Below are positions 17,200 to 25,644 of a stretch of DNA of 64,000 bases, piece after piece. Each line of letters opens with the position of its first letter. Position 1 is the stretch's first letter. Source of the DNA: Planifilum fimeticola. GTDB taxonomy: Bacteria; Bacillota; Bacilli; Thermoactinomycetales; DSM-44946. Both the position numbers and the translations under genes were made by a program. A model generated the notes under the pieces. The model ran no database searches. It had not been told where the DNA came from and was given only the letters and a program-made list of their open reading frames with translations. The stretch spans positions 1 through 64,000 of the forward strand of contig NZ_PVNE01000015.1 of the NCBI RefSeq assembly GCF_003001905.1, read 5' to 3'.

Positions 17200-17229
17200 A
17201 GTATACCGAAGAAGGCCGGCGGGAAACAA
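17200..17229 (-). promoter_or_regulatory. Sigma A type promoter for yutM
   Basis: On the minus strand TTGTTT (17229-17224) and TATACT (17205-17200) are separated by 18 bases. It supports the TTG start at 17142 rather than the longer frame. Confidence 0.65.
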
Positions 17230-17250
17230 CCGGACGGTTGAAGGGCCTTC

Positions 17251-17493
17251 TTATCCGCAACCTTCCGACGTTTCCCTCAGATAATAGCTGTATCGGCGAA
17301 TGCGATAAAACCGGTCCCTTCCGCGACGGGGCACCTCCATCAACGCTTTCCTTTCCCAAAGCATCTGATTATGAAGCCGGTCCAGCCTCTTGCTCAGCCG
17401 GTGGACTTCCGGATGGTCCATGCCCAGCCGGATGGCCGCCTCCTCCATCTTCTTCCGAACCGCCTCAAATTCCCGCTCCAGCCTCTTGCCCAT
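17251..17493 (-). CDS. Spo0E-family aspartyl-phosphate phosphatase-like protein
   Basis: This 80-residue protein matches the Spo0E pattern: a first helix AVRKKMEEAAIRLGMDHPEV and a second helix with LSKRLDRLHNQM, corresponding to the S-Q-x-L-D signature (here Ser-Lys-x-Leu-Asp). Family members remove the phosphate from Spo0A-P and delay sporulation. It is longer than Spo0E minimal domains (about 55-60), with a basic, tyrosine-rich C-terminus. The ATG follows AAAGGGGGGCC. A weak AT-rich promoter area lies upstream (17530-17580). Confidence 0.75.
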   Translation of the reverse strand: MGKRLEREFEAVRKKMEEAAIRLGMDHPEVHRLSKRLDRLHNQMLWERKALMEVPRRGRDRFYRIRRYSYYLRETSEGCG

Positions 17494-17655
17494 CAGAGGC
17501 CCCCCTTTCGTGGATCGTCCTTGAGGGAAAAAGGGAAAGATGATTAAGAAATATTTTTATATTATTTTACACATTGCAAAGGGGAAAAGAAAGCTTTTTC
17601 CAATGAAAATGCCTTTTTTTCCGGTTTTCTCCACGGGCCGCCCGCCGCTCCGGGG

Positions 17656-17684
17656 GTGAAAAGGGAAACCGGTTATGGTAAACT
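17656..17684 (+). promoter_or_regulatory. Promoter for mqnE
   Basis: GTGAAA and TAAACT are separated by 17 bases, with an extended TGG before the -10. The start of transcription would lie about 250 bases before the mqnE ATG. Confidence 0.5.
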
Positions 17685-17689
17685 GAAAT

Positions 17690-17944
17690 TGTCACCGTTT
17701 TCCTTCGAGCAGCGAAAAGCCTTTTTCTTTGGTAATTTCAATAAAAAACGCTGAACGCAACCATCGGACGGCCGTTGTTGCCGGCCGTCCGCAGAAGGAC
17801 CACCGACGACGGATTCGCCTGCTTCCCTGTCGCCACGGACAGGACAGGCAACCGCGTCTATTTTATTGTCAACCTTTCCCGCGGCTTTCTCCGATTTTTT
17901 CCAGTTGCATCTGTTTTCCCTTGACCTGAAAGGAGGAATTTTCG
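17690..17944 (+). other. Long, potentially structured leader of mqnE
   Basis: This leader contains a perfect ten-base-pair hairpin (CGGACGGCCG...CGGCCGTCCG, 17765-17791) and a second stem CCTGTC...GACAGG (17826-17843), then a C/T-rich stretch before AAAGGAGGAAT. No reading frame with a ribosome binding site was found. It matches no riboswitch class I know; it may be only a long untranslated region. Confidence 0.4.
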
Positions 17945-19042
17945 ATGTCCTTGAGTACCGCCGCCCACCGGGATTTGGCCCCCATCATCGAAAAGGTGAA
18001 CGCCGGCGAAAGGCTCACGCTGGAAGACGGCCTCATCCTGTACAATTCACCCGATCTTTTGACGGTCGCGCAGCTGGCCAATCAGGTGAACCTGGCCAAA
18101 AACGGGGAAAAGGTCTACTTCATCCAAAACATGTACATCAACCCCACGAACGTGTGCGAGGCACGCTGCGCCTTCTGCGGCTTCCGCCGCGATCCGGGGG
18201 AAGAAGGGGCCTACACCATGTCGCCGGAAGAGGTGCTGGAATACGTCGGCGAGCGCTTTACGGAAAACATCCGCGAGTTTCACATCGTCGGCGGTCACAA
18301 CCACACGGTTCCCTTTGACTATTATCTGAACATCATCTCCACCCTGAAGAAACATTACCCCCAAGTGACGATCAAGGCGTACACCGCGGCGGAAATTGAA
18401 TTTTTCGCCAGGTTGACCGGCCGGTCGATGGAGGCGGTGCTGAAGGAACTCATCGACGCCGGACTGGATACGCTGCCCGGCGGCGGAGCGGAAATTCTGA
18501 CCGAACGCTACCGCGCCAAGATGAGCCCGGACAAGGCCAGCACCGATCAATGGCTGGAATGCCACCGCATCGCCCACTCCCTGGGGTTGAAAACCCACGT
18601 CACCATGCTTTACGGTTCCATCGAAACCTTGGAGGAACGGCTGATTCACATGATTCGCGTCCGGGAACTGCAGGACGAGACGGGAGGCTTTTTGGTCTTC
18701 ATCCCCTTGGCCATTCAGCCGCGGAAAAAGAGCGCTTCGATCAAAAGGCGCACGTCGGCCATGGACGATCTCAGAACGATCGCCGTCAGCCGCCTGATGC
18801 TGGACAATTTCCCGCACATCAAATCCTACTGGATCAATATCGGCACGCAGCTCACCCAGCTCTCCATGCATTACGGCGCCTCGGACATCCACGGCACCCT
18901 GGTGGAAGAGCGGATCAGCCACTCCGCCGGCGCGCTGACCCAAACCGCCCTCACCCGGGACGAGCTGGTCTGGCTGATCAAAGGCGCCAACCGGATTCCC
19001 GTGGAGCGGGACACCTTCTACAATGAAATCCGGGTGTACTGA
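17945..19042 (+). CDS. mqnE: Aminofutalosine synthase MqnE (radical SAM)
   Basis: The 365-residue enzyme has the radical-SAM cluster C71-x3-C75-x2-C78 in NVCEARCAFCGF. It also has the MqnE/CofH-family marks VGGHNHTVPFDYYL and TLPGGGAEIL. MqnE joins the dehydrated chorismate product to S-adenosylmethionine in the futalosine route to menaquinone. The ATG follows a perfect AAAGGAGGAAT. The gene is alone; other mqn genes are not in the window, except possibly the UbiD-family gene at 56586. A terminator follows. Confidence 0.93.
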   Translation: MSLSTAAHRDLAPIIEKVNAGERLTLEDGLILYNSPDLLTVAQLANQVNLAKNGEKVYFIQNMYINPTNVCEARCAFCGFRRDPGEEGAYTMSPEEVLEYVGERFTENIREFHIVGGHNHTVPFDYYLNIISTLKKHYPQVTIKAYTAAEIEFFARLTGRSMEAVLKELIDAGLDTLPGGGAEILTERYRAKMSPDKASTDQWLECHRIAHSLGLKTHVTMLYGSIETLEERLIHMIRVRELQDETGGFLVFIPLAIQPRKKSASIKRRTSAMDDLRTIAVSRLMLDNFPHIKSYWINIGTQLTQLSMHYGASDIHGTLVEERISHSAGALTQTALTRDELVWLIKGANRIPVERDTFYNEIRVY

Positions 19043-19178
19043 GCCTCACCGACCGCCGGAACAGCCAGAGAGCGCGGCCGGAGCCCTTCGAAAAGCAAGA
19101 CAGTCCATAACGGGCTGTGCCGCCCGCAAACCGGCATTCAGGGTCCCGAAGAGCCCCGTTCCTGTTCTTGCGCATGAA

Positions 19179-19210
19179 ATCCCCGGCAAAAAATGCCGGG
19201 GATCTCCTTT
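19179..19210. terminator. Bidirectional terminator between mqnE and tctA
   Basis: ATCCCCGGCA pairs perfectly with TGCCGGGGAT around five A residues. T-rich sequence follows on the + strand. Confidence 0.75.
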
Positions 19211-20737
19211 TCACGCCTCCTCTTCTGGAAGGATCCTTTTCCTGCGCCACTTGAGAACCAGGGGGACGATCATCCACAGAAAAGCGAGGAGAAGAAAAGC
19301 CAGGGAAACGGGTTTTTCCAGGAAAATCATGAAGTCGCCGTTGGAAGCGGTCAAGGCGCGCCGCATGTTGTTCTCGATCATCGGTCCCAGCACCAGCCCC
19401 AGCACCATCGGCGCCAGGGGGTACTCATGCCGGGACAAAACCATACCGATCACTCCGAAGGCGATCAGCAGGAACAGATCGAAGGTGTTGATCTGGATGG
19501 CGTAGACGCCGAACACCGAGATGGCGACGATGATGGGGAGCAGATATCGCCGGGGAGTGGCGATGATCTTGGCGAACACCTTGACCAAAGGCAGGTTCAG
19601 GATGAGAAGCATCAGATTGCCCACAAACATGCTGGCAATCAATCCCCAGACCACCATCGGATGTTCATCGAAAAGCAGCGGTCCCGGCTGGACGTTGTAC
19701 ATGATGAAAGCCCCCAACAGGATCGCCGTCGTCCCGGATCCGGGAATCCCCAGGGTGAGGAGCGGAATCAACGCACCGCCGGAAGCGGCGTTGTTGGCCG
19801 ACTCCGGACCGGCCACCCCTTCAATCGCGCCCTTGCCGAAGCGCTCCGGGTGCTTGCTCCATTTCTTCTCCAGAACATATGAAAAGAAGGAGGCCATCGT
19901 AGCGCCCGCGCCGGGCAGTACCCCGACGAAGAAACCGAGGAGGGAGCCGCGAAGGATGGAGGGAGCGCTTCGCTTCAGGTCGTCCCGTCCGGGAAGCACC
20001 CGACCCACCTGAACGATGCTGCCCGGTGCATCCTCCTTCACCAGAAGGGTCTTAAAGACTTCTCCCAGGGCGAACAATCCCACGGCGACGGTGAGAAACT
20101 CCAGACCCTGGTACAGGACCGGCATATCGAAGGTGAAGCGGGCCACTCCGGAGACGTTGTCCACCCCGATCGTCCCCAAAAGCAGGCCGAAAACCGTCAT
20201 GATCAACGCCTTGGTCATGGATCTTCCCGCCAAACCGCTGACGGCGCACAGACCCAAAATCATCAGGGAAAAATACTCCGCCGGTCCGAAACGGAGCGCC
20301 ACGTTGGACAGGGGTTCCGACAGGAGCACCAGCCCTGCCAGGGCGATCACCCCGGCGACGAAGGAACCGATGGCCGCGATGGCCAAAGCGGGCCCCGCCT
20401 TCCCCTGCCGGGCCATCTGGTAACCGTCCAGGGTGGTGACCACGGAGGAGGATTCACCGGGGGTGTTCAGGAGAATGGACGTGGTCGACCCGCCGTACAT
20501 CGCTCCGTAGTAAATCCCGGCCAGCAGAATGATGGCGCTGGTGGCCGCGTGTTCCGGCGGCATTCCGCCGGTCATCGTCGCCGTGATGGGGATCAGAAGG
20601 GCGACTCCGCTCATGGGCCCGATTCCCGGCAGCACGCCGACGGCCGTGCCGATCAACACCCCGACAAAGGCGAACAGCAGATTGTGCCACTGAAAGGCGA
20701 TCAGAAAACCCTTCATCAGATAATCCAAGGACTCCAT
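19211..20737 (-). CDS. tctA: Tripartite tricarboxylate transporter, large permease subunit TctA
   Basis: The 508-residue protein has about 11-12 membrane segments and TctA marks: LIGTAVGVLPGIGPMSGVALLIP near residues 27-50 and the mirrored LPGAGATMASFFSYVLEKKWSK in the second half. With TctB and the binding protein it imports citrate-like carboxylates using ion gradients. The ATG at 20737 is preceded by GGGAGGTTGAAAG. It is the last gene of the set, 14 bases after tctB. Confidence 0.92.
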   Translation of the reverse strand: MESLDYLMKGFLIAFQWHNLLFAFVGVLIGTAVGVLPGIGPMSGVALLIPITATMTGGMPPEHAATSAIILLAGIYYGAMYGGSTTSILLNTPGESSSVVTTLDGYQMARQGKAGPALAIAAIGSFVAGVIALAGLVLLSEPLSNVALRFGPAEYFSLMILGLCAVSGLAGRSMTKALIMTVFGLLLGTIGVDNVSGVARFTFDMPVLYQGLEFLTVAVGLFALGEVFKTLLVKEDAPGSIVQVGRVLPGRDDLKRSAPSILRGSLLGFFVGVLPGAGATMASFFSYVLEKKWSKHPERFGKGAIEGVAGPESANNAASGGALIPLLTLGIPGSGTTAILLGAFIMYNVQPGPLLFDEHPMVVWGLIASMFVGNLMLLILNLPLVKVFAKIIATPRRYLLPIIVAISVFGVYAIQINTFDLFLLIAFGVIGMVLSRHEYPLAPMVLGLVLGPMIENNMRRALTASNGDFMIFLEKPVSLAFLLLAFLWMIVPLVLKWRRKRILPEEEA

Positions 20738-20751
20738 CTTTCAACCTCCCT

Positions 20752-21216
20752 TCATCCCGCGAACCAGACGGGCCACCCCGGCAGCGTTCCTTTCATCACG
20801 CCGGCGTACAGAAAGTAAACTCCGCCGGAAAATACGGCGGCCACCATCGCGGAACGCACCCACTTGCCCCGCTCGATCAACTGAAACCCGGCAAACAGGA
20901 ACAAAAAGGTGGACAGCACATATCCGAGGGTTTCCAAAAGCAGGGCGTAAAGGAGGGCGGCGGCCAACATCCCCCCGAAACGCCGCCAGTCAAGGCTCCC
21001 CTTGTCCCCGGATTCCTCTTTCCCGGGATGTCGAAAGGTCTCGAAAAACAGGCGGAGGCTCAGCAGAATCAGGAGCGCGCCCAGCCCCATCGGAAAAAGG
21101 TCCGGTCCAACCCGGGAGCCGTAAGCGGTGGAAGACAGGTTGCGGGCACCCAGGATGAAGGCGGCGCCGACGGCGATGAAAAGCAGGCTGGCGGTCCGGT
21201 CGAATATGCGATGCAT
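20752..21216 (-). CDS. tctB: Tripartite tricarboxylate transporter, small subunit TctB
   Basis: This 154-residue protein has four hydrophobic spans and the TctB hallmark near the first turn, AYGSRVGPDLFPMGLGALLI (about residues 32-51). It forms the membrane complex with TctA. ATG at 21216 is chosen because GGAAGGGGTG lies at proper distance; a GTG three codons earlier is too close to the site. It lies 30 bases downstream of the binding-protein gene. Confidence 0.88.
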   Translation of the reverse strand: MHRIFDRTASLLFIAVGAAFILGARNLSSTAYGSRVGPDLFPMGLGALLILLSLRLFFETFRHPGKEESGDKGSLDWRRFGGMLAAALLYALLLETLGYVLSTFLFLFAGFQLIERGKWVRSAMVAAVFSGGVYFLYAGVMKGTLPGWPVWFAG

Positions 21217-21246
21217 CGGTTTCACCCCTTCCGTCGTCTCCGTCCC

Positions 21247-22269
21247 TCACTTGGCCATGTCCATCGATTTCAAGAGTTCCCGGATCTGCTTTTCCTGCTC
21301 TTCCAGGAAGGAGGCAAAGGCCCGGCTGTCCCGGTATTCGCTTTCCCAATGGTTCTTCTTCAGCTCCTTTTGCCACTCTTCCGACTCCTGAAGCGCCTTC
21401 AGCTTTTCATCCCAATACCGTTTCGCCTCGTCGGGCATTTGCTTGGGACCGAAAACGCCGCGCCAGATCGTGAATTCCGCGTCGATTCCCACTTCCTTCA
21501 GCGTGGGAACATCTTTCAAAATGCCTCCCATCCGCTTTGGGGAAGTGACGGCCAGCACCCGCACTTTGCCCGCCTTCACATATTCTCCGACAGCGGAGGC
21601 ATCGGTGGCGATGGCGTCGGCGTTCCCTCCCAGCAACGCCGCGATGGCTTCCCCGCCTCCGTCATAGGAGACGTATTTCAGTTTTTTCGGATCGATCCCT
21701 GATTTGTAAGCGGGCAGGACGGCGATCAGGTGGTCCATGGAGCCGGGAGCGGAACCGCCCGCCAGCGTGACACGCTTCGGATCTTCCTTCAAATCGTCGA
21801 CGAGGGACTGAATGTCCCGGTATTTGGATCTTTTTTGCACCACAATGGCTCCGTAGTCCCGGGTCAACTGGGCTAGGGGCGTCGTATCCCTGAAACCGTA
21901 GGGGCTGTGGCCTTCCTTCTTCAGATTGTTGATCAAGAGGGGAGGGGAGTTGACAAACAGCTTGTAGGGATTGTTTTTGTCCGCGGTCGCGTATTCCGCC
22001 AGAAAGACCGCCCCGCCGCCCCCGGGCTTGTTTTCCACGGTGATCGGTTGCTCCACCAGCTTGGTTTCGGTCAACACCTTGGCCAGGGAACGGGCGGTCA
22101 GATCCCAGCCTCCTCCGGCTCCGGAGGGTGCCACCACCGTGATCGGCTTCTCCGGATATCCGGATCCTCCGCTTTCCTCGGCGAAGGGATTTCCACCCGC
22201 GCCGCAGGCGGTGAGGACCAGGGCGAGGATTCCCGACAGCAGAGCCGGGGCGAAGATTTTTCTTTTCAC
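21247..22269 (-). CDS. tctC: Tripartite tricarboxylate transporter substrate-binding lipoprotein
   Basis: The 340-residue product has a lipoprotein signal ending ALVLTAC (Cys22) and the Bug/TctC fold: YPEKPITVVAPSGAGGGWDLTAR, VENKPGGGGAV and TLAGGSAPGSMDHL. It binds a carboxylate outside the cell and hands it to TctAB. GTG at 22269 is chosen because AAGGAGG lies seven bases before it; the ATG two codons earlier is too close. The gene follows a two-component system of the DctSR/CitAB type, which probably controls it. Confidence 0.9.
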   Translation of the reverse strand: MKRKIFAPALLSGILALVLTACGAGGNPFAEESGGSGYPEKPITVVAPSGAGGGWDLTARSLAKVLTETKLVEQPITVENKPGGGGAVFLAEYATADKNNPYKLFVNSPPLLINNLKKEGHSPYGFRDTTPLAQLTRDYGAIVVQKRSKYRDIQSLVDDLKEDPKRVTLAGGSAPGSMDHLIAVLPAYKSGIDPKKLKYVSYDGGGEAIAALLGGNADAIATDASAVGEYVKAGKVRVLAVTSPKRMGGILKDVPTLKEVGIDAEFTIWRGVFGPKQMPDEAKRYWDEKLKALQESEEWQKELKKNHWESEYRDSRAFASFLEEQEKQIRELLKSMDMAK

Positions 22270-22430
22270 TTTCATCCCTCCTTGATGAAAACGCTTCCCA
22301 AAAGGGAAATCCGGTTCCGCCTCCAGCATAACCTCCTCTGGGCTTCCATTCACCCTTTTGGCCATAAAAGGGATAAGTTTCATTTTTATGATTTTGTTCA
22401 TTTTGTTCAAAAAACGGGCCGGGCCCGGAA

Positions 22431-23156
22431 TCATTCGGGGGAGCTTTTTCCGTCGGACTTCAGGACATACCGCCGCTCCGGCCTCCCCACCGACCCGTAG
22501 GACACGTCGGCAAAGGCCTCATCGACGGAAACCAGATATTCCAGGTAGCGGCGGGCGGTGGAGCGGCTGGCTCCGATCGCCTTGCCCGTCTCTTCCGCCG
22601 TCATCCCCGGCGGAGGGGATGCGCGGAGGACCGATTTCACCTTTTCCAGGGTGAGGGGATCGATTCCCTTGGGGACCTCCCGGATCGCCGCCGGCCGGGG
22701 AGAGATGCTTCGCATTCCCCGGTTCCACAACCGGTCGATCTCCTGTTGAGTCATGGTTCCGGAGGTTTTCAGCCTTTCCATCCGTCTCCGGTAGCTTTCC
22801 AGCGTCTGCAGAAAGCGTTCCATCTGGATCGGCTTGACGATGAAATCGATCACCCCGCCCCGGATCGCCTCCTGGACAATTTCCGTCTCCCCGGCGGCCG
22901 TGATCATGATGATGTCCGTATCCCTTCCCTCTCCCCGGATGCGACGGACCAGTTCCGTTCCCCGCATGTCGGGGAGGTAGATGTCCAAAAGCACCAAACG
23001 GGGTTCCATCACCTCCAGCCAGGCGACGGCCTCCTCCCCCGTCCGGGCGATACCGACCACGGAAAACCCTTCCGCCTTCTCCGTGAACCGCCGGTTGATT
23101 TCGGCGATGCGGGGATCATCCTCCACAATCAGCACTTCGATCGCCCTGTCCGTCAT
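22431..23156 (-). CDS. Response regulator, CitB/DctR type
   Basis: The 241-residue protein has a receiver domain (EDDPRIAEINRRF; phosphoacceptor Asp in LVLLDIYLPDM; Lys in IVKPI). A C-terminal winged helix-turn-helix follows with TAEETGKAIGASRSTARRYLEYL. This layout is the CitT/DcuR/DctR family that responds to di- and tricarboxylates. Its ATG follows GGAAGGGGAGGG and overlaps the kinase gene by 41 bases. It precedes tctCBA on the same strand, which implies it activates that transporter. Confidence 0.9.
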   Translation of the reverse strand: MTDRAIEVLIVEDDPRIAEINRRFTEKAEGFSVVGIARTGEEAVAWLEVMEPRLVLLDIYLPDMRGTELVRRIRGEGRDTDIIMITAAGETEIVQEAIRGGVIDFIVKPIQMERFLQTLESYRRRMERLKTSGTMTQQEIDRLWNRGMRSISPRPAAIREVPKGIDPLTLEKVKSVLRASPPPGMTAEETGKAIGASRSTARRYLEYLVSVDEAFADVSYGSVGRPERRYVLKSDGKSSPE

Positions 23157-24264
23157 GCCGATTTCCCTCCCCTTCCCGTTCCTTCAAGCTTTTGGGCAGG
23201 GTGACGGAGAAGAGGGCGCCGCCCAACTCGCCCCTCTCGATGGCGAGATATCCTCCCATCTCCTCCGCCACCTCCTTCACCTTCGCCAGACCGAATCCCC
23301 GGTTGGCCCCCTGTTTCGTCGAAAATCCCTTTTCAAAGATGCTGGGAATCAGATCGGCCGGCACCCCCGGACCCGAATCCTCCACCTCCAACAGGACCTC
23401 TCCCCCGGTATCACCCAGGTAAATCTTCACTTTTCTTCGCCCCTCCGGATTGTTCTCCACCGCTTCAAAGGCGTTGGTGATCAGATTGCCCAGGATGCTG
23501 ACCAGGTACTGTCGCGGCAGGTGATCCGGGAGCCGCTCCAGCCGGCTGTCGGGATCGATGACAAGGTCCACCTTCAGCTCCCGGGCCCGGCTGTAAAACC
23601 CGAGGAGAATTCCTCCCAACCACGGATCGGGTATCCGTTTGACCACCAGCCGGATCAGGTCCTGTCCCTCCTCCGTCTCCCGATGGATCAAATCCAGGGC
23701 CTCCCGGTGGGATCCGAGCTGGATCAGGCCCGACAGCGTGTACAGGATGTTCTTAAACTCGTGGGTTTGTGCCCGGAGCGCCTCCGCATAGCGGGAAACC
23801 TGGGACAATTGTCGGTTCAGCTCATCCATTTCCGATCGGAGGCGGAAGCTGGCCACCACTCCCGTCACCTTCCCGCTTTTTTCCCGAATCGGATAGCGGT
23901 TGACGAGCAGCTCCTTCCCCCGGACGGTCATCACCCGGTTGAGGTGCGTCTCCCCGGTGCGGAGCACCTCGGGCATCCGGGTTTGGGGAAGAATCTCCCG
24001 GATGGGACGTCCCCGCACCGGTTCTTCCGACGGCAGAGACAACATGTCGCAAGCCGCCTGGTTGATCAAACGCACTCTCTCTTCCCGGTCCATCACGATG
24101 ATCCCCTCCCGGACGGCCTGGAGCACCGCATTCCTCTCCTTGTACAATGAGGAGATTTCATCCGGTTCCAGGCCGAGGGTGTCCCGCTTGATCTTCCGGG
24201 CGAGCAGGACCGCTCCCGCCACCCCCAATCCCAGCGCCGGAACAAGAAACATCAACATCCGCAT
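23116..24264 (-). CDS. CitA/DctS-type sensor kinase, cytoplasmic half of a split kinase
   Basis: This 382-residue part starts with a membrane span (FLVPALGLGVAGAVLLAR), then a PAS-like region (AVREGIIVMDREERVRLIN). The Spo0B-like phosphoacceptor helix is RAQTHEFKNILYTLSG. The ATPase has the N box GNLITNAFEAV, EDSGPGVP, FEKGFSTK and GFGLAKVKE. It begins at an ATG overlapping the stop of the upstream gene as TGATG. In intact relatives this span directly follows the sensor domain encoded upstream, so the kinase is either frameshifted or made as two coupled chains. Confidence 0.8.
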   Translation of the reverse strand: MRMLMFLVPALGLGVAGAVLLARKIKRDTLGLEPDEISSLYKERNAVLQAVREGIIVMDREERVRLINQAACDMLSLPSEEPVRGRPIREILPQTRMPEVLRTGETHLNRVMTVRGKELLVNRYPIREKSGKVTGVVASFRLRSEMDELNRQLSQVSRYAEALRAQTHEFKNILYTLSGLIQLGSHREALDLIHRETEEGQDLIRLVVKRIPDPWLGGILLGFYSRARELKVDLVIDPDSRLERLPDHLPRQYLVSILGNLITNAFEAVENNPEGRRKVKIYLGDTGGEVLLEVEDSGPGVPADLIPSIFEKGFSTKQGANRGFGLAKVKEVAEEMGGYLAIERGELGGALFSVTLPKSLKEREGEGNRHDGQGDRSADCGG

Positions 24265-24755
24265 CAGATAGCCCCAGGTGATCCTCTCACCGAAACGATC
24301 CCGATCACGCGCCCCTCGTCATCGAAGACAGGGGTTTTTCCCCTTAGCGACGGCCCGAGGCTGCCCACCGCCCGGGAAATGAAGGACTTTCCCTGAAGGA
24401 GGACCGGACCGTTGTCCCCGCCCACCATCTCCTTCCCGATCCGTTCCGGAATCGGGTGAGAGTACCGCACCCCGTGCTCATTTCCCACCACCACAAACTC
24501 CGCTCCGGAGTTGATGCGCGCCCGTTCGGCGATGGGCTGGATCTGTCGCCAGGGTTCCTCCCGGGAGAAAGCCTCCCTCAGTTCGGGATCCGCCGCGACG
24601 GTTTTCGCCAAGCTGAGCGCCCGCTTTCCGATCTGCTCCTCGACGGCGCTCACCAAAATCCCGTAAAACAAAAAACCCATCATTCCCACCACTGAAGTCA
24701 AGAGCGCCGTCACCCAGAGGATCAGACGGGTCTGCAGGCGTATCCTCCTTCTCAT
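24264..24755 (-). CDS. CitA/DctS-type sensor kinase, sensor half of a split kinase
   Basis: This 163-residue protein has an N-terminal membrane span (about residues 11-35) and an extracellular PDC-type sensor domain ending SRAVGSLGPSLRGKTPVF and EGRVIGIVSV. In single-chain relatives that strand leads into the second membrane helix; here the frame shifts and stops after ten residues (TGA at 24264). ATG follows AAAGGGGGGCC. The sensor probably binds a carboxylate outside the cell. A one-base difference near 24275-24290 would fuse it with the downstream kinase frame. Confidence 0.75.
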   Translation of the reverse strand: MRRRIRLQTRLILWVTALLTSVVGMMGFLFYGILVSAVEEQIGKRALSLAKTVAADPELREAFSREEPWRQIQPIAERARINSGAEFVVVGNEHGVRYSHPIPERIGKEMVGGDNGPVLLQGKSFISRAVGSLGPSLRGKTPVFDDEGRVIGIVSVRGSPGAI

Positions 24756-24954
24756 CCGGCCCCCCTTTAACCAAATATTTTAAATAGTAAATTTAAACAG
24801 GTTGTCTTCCCCCCTAATCCCTTTATACAAAAAAAGCCCGGCAGGGGCGAAAGGGATGCAAGATGCCGAAACAGAAATATCCGCCCCGGCTCCGCGAGGA
24901 GCCCCTTTCCGGACTTTTGTCGGCGCGTACGGCCGCCGGCCGGTGCAGGAAACA

Positions 24955-25197
24955 TCAAAAGCCGAACTCCTCCATCTCCTCGATCGCCTTGCGGATGTTT
25001 TCCAGCAGTTCTTCCGCCGTCTCCCCCGTTACCACATCCCCGTTGACCAAGGCGTATGGCCCTTCGGCGCAGGTCATGCAATGGCCGAGACACCCGTACT
25101 CCACCACATCCAATTCCGGATCCTTTTCCAACTCCTCTTTTATTTTCTCCACATCCGGTGTGAGGTTGTTCACGCAAAACTCGATGATCGGCCGCAT
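24955..25197 (-). CDS. yuzB: YuzB family protein (DUF1450)
   Basis: The 80-residue product has the family cysteine set in EFCVNNL, EYGCLGHCMTCAEGPYALVNG and ends in an acidic helix. YuzB resembles small thioredoxin-fold ferredoxin-like proteins; its function is unknown. ATG at 25197 is chosen because GGAGTGGACC precedes it; earlier ATGs at 25248 and 25215 lack sites. In B. subtilis yuzB neighbours yutM and yuzD, which agrees with the local gene set here. Confidence 0.85.
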   Translation of the reverse strand: MRPIIEFCVNNLTPDVEKIKEELEKDPELDVVEYGCLGHCMTCAEGPYALVNGDVVTGETAEELLENIRKAIEEMEEFGF

Positions 25198-25378
25198 AAG
25201 GTCCACTCCATCCATCGGTGCATCCTCTGAGAGAGCGCGGAAAATCAAAATGAAGATGAGAGCAAATCGCTTCCACGCAGGGGAAGCGGAGCGAAAACAG
25301 CGCCCCTATCCATATTCTTTGATATATCCCTTCCTGTCAAACCCGATGGAACACTGGAATCGTTGAAGAAAAAACAAA

Positions 25379-25537
25379 AGCAAGTCTCTGGAAGACTTGC
25401 TCAGATCGCTGACAAAGGAGGAAGCGATTTTCCGCCGAGCGACTTTGCCACTGCATGGAGTCGAGGCGAAAATCGCTTCCGACTTCCGTGCTTCGAGGTT
25501 TGTCAGCGGTGTTCAGCAAGTCTTTGAAAGACTTGCT
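25379..25537 (+). repeat. Palindromic dispersed element, copy B, loop inverted, with flanking hairpins
   Basis: The core (25407-25508) has perfect ten-base terminal inverted repeats, CGCTGACAAA and TTTGTCAGCG. Inside are perfect 13-base arms, GGAAGCGATTTTC (25420-25432) and GAAAATCGCTTCC (25468-25480). The 35-base loop carries CTGCATGGAGTCGAG on the + strand, the reverse complement of the equivalent loop segment in copy C, while head and tail keep the orientation of copies A and C. Identical hairpins AGCAAGTCT...AGACTTGCT flank the core at 25379-25401 and 25515-25537. It lies between yuzB and yuzD. Confidence 0.85.
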
Positions 25538-25644
25538 TTCACTGACGGATGAAAGAGGGAAGGATCATGCCCCGTTAGCAGTTCCGGAGGAAAGCGCCCG
25601 CACCGAAAGGGCGGATCATCCCCGCCTCTCGCCGGGAAACCGGA

